This document shows, piece by piece, positions 1 through 8,868 of a stretch of 64,000 bases of DNA. Under the pieces are notes generated by a model. It made no database searches and was not told the DNA's origin. It worked only from the letters and a program-made list of their open reading frames with translations. This stretch comes from Sphingomonas colocasiae (GTDB lineage: Bacteria; Pseudomonadota; Alphaproteobacteria; Sphingomonadales; Sphingomonadaceae): contig NZ_JAINVV010000005.1 of NCBI RefSeq assembly GCF_019880585.1, positions 80,536 to 144,535 of the forward strand, given 5' to 3'. Numbering within the stretch: position 1 is the stretch's first letter; every line of letters starts with the position of its first letter. The position numbers and the translations under genes are program-made.

Positions 1-345
1 CGCCACACGATCACGCAACGTCCCCGACGTCGGCTCGTCGCGGAGCTTGTTGAACACGATATGTTCGACGACGTGCGCGACATCATTCTCGCGCGGGAGA
101 TATTGCGCGTCGCCAACCCTCACTATCAGAGAGAACTGCGTCTTCTCTCCGGGCTGTCCGCCACGCTCGATGAAATAGGACAGGCCATTGGGCAATTTGC
201 CCACCAGCCGATTACCGGCTTGCGATGCCCCGGGGGAACGGGGAACACCGCCTCCCGGGGAAACCTTTCCGTGCAGAAGCGGCGCGCCCGGCAGCAGGGC
301 GGCTACGCCGTAGCATAACGCTGCGGCGTATATCCGGTTACGCAT
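1..345 (-). CDS. M16-family zinc metallopeptidase, N-terminal part (cut by window edge)
   Basis: Reads off the left edge, so only the first 115 residues are visible. They begin MRNRIYAAA followed by a hydrophobic stretch (about 5-25) that looks like a signal peptide, then the M16 entry segment LPNGLSYFIE (51-60) and the inverted zinc motif HVVEH (H91, E94, H95). The ATG at 345 lies 29 bases after the stop of the TonB receptor upstream, so the two are probably cotranscribed. The closest relative in the window is the peptidase at 8869-11664, which shares the same entry segment and zinc motif. M16 enzymes encoded next to a TonB receptor recall FusC/PqqL, which cut imported protein in the periplasm; that role here is inference. 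Confidence 0.85.
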   Translation of the reverse strand, partial: MRNRIYAAALCYGVAALLPGAPLLHGKVSPGGGVPRSPGASQAGNRLVGKLPNGLSYFIERGGQPGEKTQFSLIVRVGDAQYLPRENDVAHVVEHIVFNKLRDEPTSGTLRDRVA

Positions 346-374
346 GATCACTGATCCCTTGCGATCGCCAAGGT

Positions 375-3300
375 TCAGAAGGTGGCGGACAGGCCGAGCC
401 CGAACCTGCGGCCGCCATGATAGGTACCGCTGGTGTAATATTTGGGGGTTCCGTTGCTGCCGCCCACGGTCCGCTCGATCAGGGGATCGGATTTGCCCTG
501 AAGCAGATTGTTCGCTTCGACGGAGAAGCGCATCACCGACCCCGCGAACTTGAAATTGTAGACGGCCCGGAAGTCGAGCGACGCGACCGCCTCGTCGAAG
601 ATGTCCATCTGATAGATGCCCACTCCCGTCATGACCCGGGCCTGCCTGGTGTAATAGAGCGAGGCGTCCACCCCGTAGCCCGTATAGGTCAGACCGACCG
701 TTCCGGAATGCCTGGGCGAGGAGGTGAAGGGTACGCGCCGCGTGTAGGTGATCGTATCGTTGCGGATGCGCACACCGGTGGGATCGTAGATGGGCTGCAC
801 CCAGGTCGACCGGTAGGTCCGCTCGCTGTTGGTATAGGTATAGTTGAGATAGACGCCGAGCCCGGACAATGGGCCCGGCAGGAAGGTCAGCCGCTTTTCG
901 AAAGCGGCTTCAACACCCCAGATCCGCGCGCTGTCGGGGCTGTTCTCAGGACGGCTCAGCTGCACAAATACATCGCTCGGGATCGCGTTGAGCAACGGAT
1001 GATCGGGCAGGTCGATTCCCTCGAGCCCGACGCCGCGCATGCTCCTCTCGTTGGATTCGATCATGTTGGAGATCTGCTTATAGAACACCCCGAGCTTCAC
1101 CACCCCGACCTTCTGGTCGTACCATTCGCCGCTCAGGTCGAAGTTGTGGGTGGTCGCAGGCTTGAGCGCCGGATTGCCCTCGCTGACCATAAGCCGGGGC
1201 TGCGTGCCGCTGCCATAGCGGCGGCGCGCGTCATACTGGATCGAGCGACTGCTGTTGAGCTGCGTGATCTGCGGGCGCGCCACCGTGGAGAAATAGCCGG
1301 CGCGGAACACCAGATCATTGCTCGGACGGAAATTCACGAGCACGCGCGGCAGGACGGTCGTCAGCACGTCGGCGCCTGTCTGGATCACGCGCGATTGATC
1401 ATAATATTGCTGGTCGAAGCTGCCGTCCTCGCGCGTGATCGAGGTGCCGTTCGCGAACCCGGCCTCGACCCGGTTGCGATCGATGCGGACGCCCGGGATG
1501 ATCTCGAACCTGCCGATATCCGCTTTCAGCTGGATATAGCCCGCGAGCGCGCTTTCGTCGGTATAGACCTGCGCGAGCAGCGGATCGACGCCTTCGCTCC
1601 GGCGTGTGAAATACCCCTTGTCCGCCAGAGCATCCAGGCTATCGACAAAGCGGTTCACGGACGCCTCGTCGATCAGGAGATAGGCGGTGTCGCCGTTAGT
1701 GACCGAGTCGAATGGAACGGTTTCATATTCCAGCCCCATCTCCTTGTAGGTGGGAAGCGGAGAATAACCGAAATTCAGCGAATAATACGCGTTGTTCGTC
1801 CCGACATTCCTGAACTTCGCGCCCTTATATTGCAGGCCCGTCTCGACATATTTGAGCCATCCGGCCGAAAAATCATATTTCGCGGAAAAAGCGCCGCTGA
1901 AATCCTCCGAACTGCCACGGCGGTTGAATGCGGAATTCGCGGCGGGGACATAAAGCCCCTGGTTCGCAAGCTTTTCGAATCCGGCCGATGTCAGGAGCGG
2001 CTGCGGCATGCCCCGTCCCACGCGCGGACCGAAATAGCTGACCACCGTCCCGGTCGCCGATGTCACGGCTTCAGGGAGCAGGTCCGCGGCCGTGGCCGAG
2101 AAACTGCGGCCCAGCGAGAAATTGTGGCTTTCGGCGCTGACTTGCGCCGCCTTGGCATAGCCCGCCTGATAATTGAGGCGCAGGCCACCGAACGCGCTCT
2201 CGCCCCGGAAGCTCAGCGTGTCCGATTGCTGCTCACCTCCCCGGTTCAGGGTGATACCGTTAAGCGCGGACACGATCGGCAGGCCATAGCCATAGACATA
2301 GCGGCTCGCTCCACCCTCAGCCGGAACGGCAAGCAACGAATAGCCGCTGGCGACGCCGCCCACCGACGAACTGTTGCCCAAGGTATCGGAGTCACGCGTC
2401 GCCCGCACATAATCGATGCGCAGGTTCGTGCCCTGGCTGACCTGCCATTCGGCCGACAGCGACAAGGTCGATGTCTCTACCTCGGCCAGATTGTAGGCGG
2501 CGGCAACATTCTGCACATAATATTCGGCGCCGGGATAGAATGGGAACGCCACCCGGGGATCCATGTCACGCGTGAGGCCAGGCTGCCCGTCTGGGCGCAG
2601 TCCGATATAGGCGCCGTAAACCCCGTCGAGCGTATATTGATAGGTGCGAGATTCCTGCTCGCGGCGTTGATAGGACGCGCTCAGACCGAAATTTCCGTCC
2701 GCGCCGAACCGCATCGAAGCGGTGCCCGAAACCGAATATTCGTTGCCGAACCCCTTTGCGCGCCTCAACCCGTCGACACTGACGTTGAAATAATGTTTCG
2801 GCCGATCGAGCGGCGACTTGGTCTCGATCTCGACAAGCCCGCCGGTACCGTAGCTCTCCTGGGCAGCGGTCAGCGTCTTGCTGATGCGGATCTCCGAAAT
2901 CGAGTCCGCGAGAATGTTGCGCAGGCTCGGCGAGCGTCCGGTCCCCGTCGACTCGGGCAGCGCCACCCCGTTGATCTTCACCTGGTTATAATCGGGAGCG
3001 AGACCACGAACGACGATATTGGAGCCATCGCCGGTGGACGCCTCCTGAAGGAAGGATACCCCCGGCGCGCGCCGCAGCGCGTCGGAAACCGTCGTGCCGT
3101 TGAAATTGCCGAGCAGGTCGCCCGAGACGATCGTCCGGCTGTTCTCGCCCGTCCGCTCCTGATTGAGAGCCTGCGCGCGCGCCGAGACCTGGCCGCGCAC
3201 GATGATCTCGCGATCCTGGCCCGCCGCCAGCGTGATCGGCGCGCTCGCGGTCTCGCTTGGCGACACCGTCACCACCATGCTCGTCGCCGGATAGCCCAGA

Positions 3301-3806
3301 TAGGAGACCCGCAAGGTCACGTCCCCCGCCGGCACGTTGGCGAAGCGGAAATTGCCCAGATCGTCGGTCGAGGCGACATCGCCGGTCTCCTCGATCTCCA
3401 CGCGGGCGCCCTTGAGCGCGGCACCCGTCGTCGCCTCGTTGAGGCTGCCGGCGATCGTGCCGCGTCCGCCCCGTGCGACCGGCTTCGCATCAGGGGCGAT
3501 CGCGACCGACCCGCTGCCGATCGGCCGGAAGACCAGGCCGGTTCCGCCGAGTAAGGTCGAAAGCGCCTGCCGCGCCGTCATTTCGCCCTTGACCGGCTTG
3601 CTGCGCGCCTCGCCAAGCTGTGCCGCCGACGAGACGATCTGGACCCGGCTCTGCCTCGAGAATTGCAGCAGCGCGTCACCGACGGGCTGCGCCGCGATGT
3701 CAAAGTTGCCGCGCGCATCGAGCGACTGGGCGGCGGCGGGTGCTCCCTGCACCACCGCGACCACCGACACCGCCCCCATCATCACCGATCTCAACGAACG
3801 AACCAT
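375..3806 (-). CDS. STN-domain TonB-dependent receptor (module 1)
   Basis: Outer-membrane active transporter of 1143 residues. Signal peptide about 1-27 (ends PAAAQ); STN signalling domain about 32-104, which in this family talks to a FecR partner; a carboxypeptidase-regulatory-like beta-sandwich about 117-182; a plug domain from about 198 (REIIVRG, then GDGSNIVVRGLAPDYNQVK); and a long beta-barrel ending in an aromatic residue (LSATF). Three in-frame ATGs lie close together (3821, 3812, 3806); 3806 was chosen because GGGGGG sits at a normal distance, matching the leader of the paralogue at 11664-15170. Sigma and FecR genes lie directly upstream and an M16 peptidase directly downstream. Substrate unknown; a peptide or protein ligand is inferred from the peptidase. 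Confidence 0.93.
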   Translation of the reverse strand: MVRSLRSVMMGAVSVVAVVQGAPAAAQSLDARGNFDIAAQPVGDALLQFSRQSRVQIVSSAAQLGEARSKPVKGEMTARQALSTLLGGTGLVFRPIGSGSVAIAPDAKPVARGGRGTIAGSLNEATTGAALKGARVEIEETGDVASTDDLGNFRFANVPAGDVTLRVSYLGYPATSMVVTVSPSETASAPITLAAGQDREIIVRGQVSARAQALNQERTGENSRTIVSGDLLGNFNGTTVSDALRRAPGVSFLQEASTGDGSNIVVRGLAPDYNQVKINGVALPESTGTGRSPSLRNILADSISEIRISKTLTAAQESYGTGGLVEIETKSPLDRPKHYFNVSVDGLRRAKGFGNEYSVSGTASMRFGADGNFGLSASYQRREQESRTYQYTLDGVYGAYIGLRPDGQPGLTRDMDPRVAFPFYPGAEYYVQNVAAAYNLAEVETSTLSLSAEWQVSQGTNLRIDYVRATRDSDTLGNSSSVGGVASGYSLLAVPAEGGASRYVYGYGLPIVSALNGITLNRGGEQQSDTLSFRGESAFGGLRLNYQAGYAKAAQVSAESHNFSLGRSFSATAADLLPEAVTSATGTVVSYFGPRVGRGMPQPLLTSAGFEKLANQGLYVPAANSAFNRRGSSEDFSGAFSAKYDFSAGWLKYVETGLQYKGAKFRNVGTNNAYYSLNFGYSPLPTYKEMGLEYETVPFDSVTNGDTAYLLIDEASVNRFVDSLDALADKGYFTRRSEGVDPLLAQVYTDESALAGYIQLKADIGRFEIIPGVRIDRNRVEAGFANGTSITREDGSFDQQYYDQSRVIQTGADVLTTVLPRVLVNFRPSNDLVFRAGYFSTVARPQITQLNSSRSIQYDARRRYGSGTQPRLMVSEGNPALKPATTHNFDLSGEWYDQKVGVVKLGVFYKQISNMIESNERSMRGVGLEGIDLPDHPLLNAIPSDVFVQLSRPENSPDSARIWGVEAAFEKRLTFLPGPLSGLGVYLNYTYTNSERTYRSTWVQPIYDPTGVRIRNDTITYTRRVPFTSSPRHSGTVGLTYTGYGVDASLYYTRQARVMTGVGIYQMDIFDEAVASLDFRAVYNFKFAGSVMRFSVEANNLLQGKSDPLIERTVGGSNGTPKYYTSGTYHGGRRFGLGLSATF

Positions 3807-3891
3807 CCCCATACCCCCCATTTTGCGCAGCCAGTCCGCTGCTGTCGGGGGCCTTGACGGTTGAAGCGCGCGAACCGGCAAAACATCATGT

Positions 3892-3900
3892 GAATTTTTT
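3892..3900 (-). promoter_or_regulatory. A-tract motif upstream of receptor 1
   Basis: Read leftward, AAAAAATTC overlaps the end of the FecR gene and lies 86 bases before the chosen receptor start. Similar A-tract-TTC or A-tract-TC elements lie before receptor 2, sigma 2, the M16 gene at 50848-53628 and the orphan leader at 55039. It may be part of an ECF-sigma-dependent promoter, but no -10 element is clear here. Confidence 0.35.
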
Positions 3901-4966
3901 ATGGCAGCGGCCGCGCGGCGGCCGTCGCCGGCACCAGCGCGACCGTGTCGGCGCCGCGCCGTTCGACCTTGACCGGCAGAACCTGGGCGATGCCCTCCAG
4001 CCAATCGGGAATGCGGTCGTCATAGACGGTGCTGGTGACGCGCAACTCCTCGATCGACCGGTCGCCGATCTCGATGCGGGTCCTTGAATAGCGGTTGATC
4101 CGCGCGACCACGAGTCGAAGCGGCTCGTCCCGGAACTCCAGCCGCCCGTCATGCCAGGGTGTCACGAGATCGGCGACCCGGGTCTCGACCGAGCGGGTGA
4201 GCCGGCCGCGATCATAGGTCGCGCGCTCGCCCGCCGCGATACGGAACATGGCGGGCCCCGCCCCGGCACCTCCCGCCTCTCCCTGTGCGCGGACCTCGAC
4301 CACGCCTTCGGAAACGACCACCGAGACCGACGAGCCCTCGCGCTGGACCGAAAAGGCGGTGCCGATCGCGGTGATCTGGAGCGGCCCGGCATCGACCACG
4401 AAGGGCCGGTCGGGATTCTTGGCGACCCGGAAAAAGGCCTCGCCATTCTCGGCGACGACGAGCCGCCGGTCCTGCGAATAACGCACGGCCACCGCCGAAC
4501 GGCCACCGAGCTCGATCTCGGACCCGTCGGCGAGCATGGCCTGGCGCACCTTGCCGGTTTCGGTCTGGATCCGCCCGGCGACCTGCGTCTCGGACAACGG
4601 GACCGCGCCGCGCCACAAAATGACGCCCGACACCGACGCCAGCACGAGCGAGGCGGCGATGCCACCCAGCGCCCAGCTTGGCAGTGGCAGGAATCGCCGG
4701 CGGGCGCGCAGCCTTACGACCGTCCCCGTATCGCTTGCGGTAGGGGCATCGCGATGCGCGGCCCCGATGCCCTCCAGACCGCCGCTCACATCCCATAGCT
4801 CGACCATCGCGTCGAACGCACGGCGATGTTCGGGATCTGCTTCGTACCAGGTAAGCCAGGCTGAAGTCGCGTCGTCAGCATCAGCGGCTTCGCTGAGCCG
4901 GATCAGCCAGGCCGCGGCCTCGGCGTCGATATCGCCTGAATGCTGCGATTGAGGCAGGTCGTTCAT
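3899..4966 (-). CDS. FecR-family anti-sigma/sigma regulator (module 1)
   Basis: 355 residues. The N-terminal DUF4880-type helical region (about 12-60, AAAWLIRLSEA...W...DPEHRRAFD) would bind the sigma factor in the cytoplasm; one membrane helix at about 98-118; then the periplasmic FecR domain (LADGSEIELGGRSAVAV, GEAFFRVAKNPDRPFVV) and a C-terminal secretin/TonB-short-type region that meets the receptor's STN domain. The start ATG overlaps the sigma-factor stop by ATGA, so the two are translationally coupled. In the FecIRA model, ligand-loaded receptor signals through this protein to release or activate the sigma factor. Confidence 0.9.
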   Translation of the reverse strand: MNDLPQSQHSGDIDAEAAAWLIRLSEAADADDATSAWLTWYEADPEHRRAFDAMVELWDVSGGLEGIGAAHRDAPTASDTGTVVRLRARRRFLPLPSWALGGIAASLVLASVSGVILWRGAVPLSETQVAGRIQTETGKVRQAMLADGSEIELGGRSAVAVRYSQDRRLVVAENGEAFFRVAKNPDRPFVVDAGPLQITAIGTAFSVQREGSSVSVVVSEGVVEVRAQGEAGGAGAGPAMFRIAAGERATYDRGRLTRSVETRVADLVTPWHDGRLEFRDEPLRLVVARINRYSRTRIEIGDRSIEELRVTSTVYDDRIPDWLEGIAQVLPVKVERRGADTVALVPATAAARPLP

Positions 4967-5538
4967 GCCTCGTCTCCTTCGATGAGCGCGCGTCCTTCAT
5001 CGAGGCGCTTGCGGCAATGGACCATGGCGGCGGTGACCAGGTTGCGAGCGGTGCGCTCGCTGACGTCCAGCCGCCGCGCGATCTCGACCATCGACACCCC
5101 GTCGATGCGGAACAGAAGAAATGCGGTGCGGGTCCGCTCGGGCAACGCGCGCAAGGCGGTATCGACGATCTCGAGCTGCTCGCGCGCACTCGCCCGCCGT
5201 TCCGGATCGAGCCTGTCCTCCCCGGGATCGAAGACCGGATCGGCATGGACACGATTGCGCAGGCTGACCGAGCGCTGACGGTCGATCGCGATATTGGTGG
5301 CGATGCGGAACAGATAGGCGCGCAGGAAACTGACGGTGCCCGGCTGCTCCAGCGCCAGCAGGCGTACATAGGCTTCCTGCGCGACGTCGCGTGCCTCCTG
5401 GTCGGAGCTGAGCTTCAGTCGCAGGAACCTGACGAGCGCCCCGTTATGCTCGGCGAACAGGCTGCTGACGGCCTCGCGCGCATGGGCGGGCGCCTCGTCT
5501 TCCGGCCCTTGGCCGGCGTCGTTCATCCTGACACGCAT
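4963..5538 (-). CDS. ECF RNA polymerase sigma factor, FecI type (module 1)
   Basis: 191 residues with the two conserved sigma-70 regions. Region 2 runs about 25-95 (LVRFLRLKLSSDQEARDVAQ, then RAYLFRIATNIAIDRQR) and region 4 about 115-175 (LRALPERTRTAFLLFRIDG, then EIARRLDVSERTARNLV). ATG 5538 was preferred because GGGGAAC lies about seven bases upstream; ATG 5526 is an alternative. The stop overlaps the FecR start, giving the usual sigma-FecR pair. It likely transcribes the receptor gene downstream. About 240 bases upstream carry no gene. Confidence 0.88.
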   Translation of the reverse strand: MRVRMNDAGQGPEDEAPAHAREAVSSLFAEHNGALVRFLRLKLSSDQEARDVAQEAYVRLLALEQPGTVSFLRAYLFRIATNIAIDRQRSVSLRNRVHADPVFDPGEDRLDPERRASAREQLEIVDTALRALPERTRTAFLLFRIDGVSMVEIARRLDVSERTARNLVTAAMVHCRKRLDEGRALIEGDEA

Positions 5539-5782
5539 CCCATGTTCCCCGCATTCTATATGCGAGAGACGAACGACCAAGGAAATTCGGCAAGGCAGCA
5601 AGCTTCAAAATCCGCGTTTCCGCGGACATGACCGGCGCCTTGCCGATAGTTCCTCCTGCCCTCGCCCGCGTACATGACGGTCGGAGGCCCGGAGGGAGTC
5701 TTGGCCTTTCCAGGTTAAGCGGGTCACGATCGTGCCGTTTGGCGCGCCGGCACGGATCCGGCGCGCCCTTGTGGAAATGCGT

Positions 5783-8644
5783 CTATCGCGCCTTCGGATC
5801 TTCGGGCAGCACGACGAAACGCTTGAGCTGGTCGCGCTTGAGCAAGTCGTTGGCCAGTGCCTTGATGTCGGCCGCCGCGACCGGTTCGGTCTTTTCGGGC
5901 AGGAAAGCGCTGTCCGCGCCCTCGCTCTCGATGAACCGGCGCAAAAGATAGCCTGGCCAGAACCAGATATTATCGGTGCGCTTGAGCATATGGGTCTTTT
6001 CGAGTTCGAGCGCCGAGGCGATCTCGGCTGCCGTCGGCCCTTCGGTCTGCAATTTGACGATCTCGGACAGGGTCGCCGCGATCATCCGTTCGACATCGAC
6101 CACCTTGCAGTCGAAACCGATGCGCGTGTCGAACTCGCCGGTCGCGCTCGACACCTCGGTCGAGAACGATACGGCATAAGTGCCGTTCTCCTTTTCACGC
6201 AGGCGGTCGCGCAGACGTGCTTTCAGGATGTTGTCAAAAGCCCGGAACCGGGATTGCGCCGCCAGCCCCCTGGCGCTCAGGCCGGTATACATCAATGTCA
6301 CCGAGGCATTCTCGCCATCGCCCGCGCGGATCGTCTCGTCAAATGGTCCGCTGCGGAACTGGATGGGACGGCGATAGGAGAACATTTCGCCGCGGCCATT
6401 GGCGGGCAGCCGCGACAGATAGCGCGTCACGATCGGAATGATGTCCTCAGGATCATATCGTCCCGTCACGACGAACAGGAACTCACCGGCATTCGAGACC
6501 GCCTGCTCGAAATAGCCCAGAGACTTCTCGTAATCGATCCGGTCGATATTCTGCGCGGTGCGTTTGGGATGATCCGCGAAGTCCAGACGAACCGTCTCTT
6601 CCAGTTTCTCGAAAAGCAGCGTCTTCGGTGACTTGTCGCCCGGCCGGGAGCGATATTCCCGCTCGGCCTTCATGTAATGCGCAAAGCCCTTGTCCGAGCG
6701 TTGAACATGCGTGAACCGGCCATAGACCATTTGCATCAGCGTATCGAAATCGTCACGCAATGCGCCGCCAAGAAAGACCGTCCCGTCCTCGTCGTAAAAG
6801 GACGACATCCAGGTATTGCGGTATACCAGACGATCCGTCTCGAACTTGTCCAGGCCGGCCACACCGCCAGCAGAGGCCAGATTGGCGGCAAAACGGGCAT
6901 TGAGATAGTCATCGCCCTTGTAAATCTCGGGGCCGATCGGGCGAAGCGCCGCGAACTGGATCTGTCCGCCTCGGGGATCCGCCGTGCCAAGCTCGAGATC
7001 CGGCTTGAACAGGACGGTCACTCCATTCTCGGGGATGACAACCTTCGTGATACCCATTGCGTCATGGCGGGTCTGCCGGACCGTCCCGGCATAAGCCGGC
7101 ACGACGACCTTGGTCTTCAGCGCCAGCGGTGAAGGCCGCGGCGTGTAACGTACAGCCGGGCGCCGCTCGGCCTCGGCGATCCAGCGCCGCAGCGTGGCCT
7201 CCGACGGCAGGCTGCCCACAAGCTTTTCAGGGCTCACGACCAGGATGTCCCGATCGCTCCCCGCAAGCGCTTCACGTGCAGCCTTGTTGAGTTCGGCCAC
7301 GGTCAACGAGCGGACAGCATGTCGGTAACTCTCCTCATATTCCGCCCAACTCTGGAAAGCCTCACCGGTCACGAAGTCGTTGACCAGCCCTTCCATGATC
7401 GAACCGGGCCCCAGAACGCGCGCTTCGACAGGCCTGTCCGCCAGCAAATCCTGCCGTTCCACGAAGGTTCGGGCAAAATCGAGTTCGTCGGGCGTGAAGC
7501 CGAAGGCGAGCACCGACCGACGCACGGCGAGGCCGGCTTCGAGCCCTTCCCTGATGCTTTCGGGCCGCACACGGTATGACGAGATGGCCATCGCCACTTC
7601 ACCGGCCAAAGGCTCGGAGATCGCCGTCAACGAACGATCATAGTCCGACATGAGAAGGGGTGCGTCATAGCGATGAATGAGCGCGGTCTCCCTTTCGCGG
7701 AACATCGCGTCGACAAGCTTGGCGATCACGCGCTCGCGAACCGCCGCATAGCCGGTGAGGCGTGGCGCCCGGCGTTTCGCCAGCAGCTTCACATGGAGTT
7801 CCTTCGCCTCGGGGTCGGTCACGATGCGGAATCCGGACCGCGTTTCGAGAGGGGCGGCCCTGATCGCAGGGGAGCGCGCATCCGGCAGCGGCGCCATGTC
7901 CGAGAAATGCTTGACGATCATCGCCTCGACAGCCTCGGGATCGACGTCGCCGACGACGATCAGCGCCTGGAGATCGGGCCTGTACCAGTCCCGGTAATAG
8001 CGAAGGACCGGCGCGTCATCGGTCTTCTCGATCGATGCCTGCCGGCTTGCCCAGCTACGATAATAACGCGTCATCTGGGGCATATATTGATCCATCAGCC
8101 GGGCCCCCATGGTGCGGGTGCGCAGGATCTCGGCAAGCACAGCCTTTCGCTCCCGCTGGCTATCCTTGGCGCCAAGCGAAGCCCCCTGCGCCCAGCCCCG
8201 GCTGATCTCGATCGCGGCGGCGAGCAGGTCCGGCCGATCGGCCGGAAACGACAATTTATAGGCCGTGCGATCATCGCTCGTATAGGCGCCGAAGTCCCGC
8301 GCGATCTGTCCGCCCCAGCTCGGCACCCAGTCCCAGATGGTGCCGCGGTTTCCGACGACATGGTTGGCGACGATGTGCTCCACCAGATGCGCATGCTCGA
8401 TCTGGTCGTCGTCCTGCTGATTGAAGCCGGCTTTCACGACGAGACGCGTTTCGATCCGCGCCGGCGAGGATTTCACCCGGCGGATATAATAGGTGAAACC
8501 GTTGCCGAGCTTGCCGTGCCTGACCTCGGGATCGAGCCGGACGATCGGAGCTGCGGGCTTACGGCCCATGCCGGCCGCGGCGGCGGTTGAGCCGGCAAGG
8601 ATCAGCAGGCCGCACGAGGCGATGAGAAGCGATCGGATACGCAT
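5783..8644 (-). CDS. M16-family two-half zinc metallopeptidase (module 2, distal)
   Basis: 953 residues, close to the length of PqqL/FusC-type M16 proteins, which fold as two M16 halves. Signal peptide about 1-23, then LGNGFTYYIRR (46-56) and zinc motif HLVEH (H86, E89, H90). The second half (from about 520, MGITKVVIPENGVTVLFK) lacks a zinc motif, as is usual. It follows another M16 gene after 224 bases without a gene and closes module 2. Expected to work in the periplasm on peptides brought in by the TonB receptor; specificity cannot be read from the sequence. Confidence 0.88.
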   Translation of the reverse strand: MRIRSLLIASCGLLILAGSTAAAAGMGRKPAAPIVRLDPEVRHGKLGNGFTYYIRRVKSSPARIETRLVVKAGFNQQDDDQIEHAHLVEHIVANHVVGNRGTIWDWVPSWGGQIARDFGAYTSDDRTAYKLSFPADRPDLLAAAIEISRGWAQGASLGAKDSQRERKAVLAEILRTRTMGARLMDQYMPQMTRYYRSWASRQASIEKTDDAPVLRYYRDWYRPDLQALIVVGDVDPEAVEAMIVKHFSDMAPLPDARSPAIRAAPLETRSGFRIVTDPEAKELHVKLLAKRRAPRLTGYAAVRERVIAKLVDAMFRERETALIHRYDAPLLMSDYDRSLTAISEPLAGEVAMAISSYRVRPESIREGLEAGLAVRRSVLAFGFTPDELDFARTFVERQDLLADRPVEARVLGPGSIMEGLVNDFVTGEAFQSWAEYEESYRHAVRSLTVAELNKAAREALAGSDRDILVVSPEKLVGSLPSEATLRRWIAEAERRPAVRYTPRPSPLALKTKVVVPAYAGTVRQTRHDAMGITKVVIPENGVTVLFKPDLELGTADPRGGQIQFAALRPIGPEIYKGDDYLNARFAANLASAGGVAGLDKFETDRLVYRNTWMSSFYDEDGTVFLGGALRDDFDTLMQMVYGRFTHVQRSDKGFAHYMKAEREYRSRPGDKSPKTLLFEKLEETVRLDFADHPKRTAQNIDRIDYEKSLGYFEQAVSNAGEFLFVVTGRYDPEDIIPIVTRYLSRLPANGRGEMFSYRRPIQFRSGPFDETIRAGDGENASVTLMYTGLSARGLAAQSRFRAFDNILKARLRDRLREKENGTYAVSFSTEVSSATGEFDTRIGFDCKVVDVERMIAATLSEIVKLQTEGPTAAEIASALELEKTHMLKRTDNIWFWPGYLLRRFIESEGADSAFLPEKTEPVAAADIKALANDLLKRDQLKRFVVLPEDPKAR

Positions 8645-8868
8645 GGTTTACTCCTGGTACGGATGAGTGGCGCGACGATTGAAAGGACGCGGTGATGCTT
8701 TCGAGGGTCAGCGCCCCCGAGCGCCCCACGTCCTGCGCCGTCGCCCATGAGCGTCGGTCGCGCGACGCCGACGCCGTTGGGCCCCCGGTTCAGCGCAAGG
8801 CTTTCACCGGTCCCACGCCGATGGGTCCCCAAAATCGCCCCGAGAGCGCGGCCCTCCGCGACCCGGCC

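Noticed and set aside
417..3554. A 1045-codon rightward open frame opposite receptor 1
   Set aside because: It mirrors the codons of a clear TonB receptor; long antisense frames are expected in high-GC DNA, and it has no domain or hydrophobic pattern.
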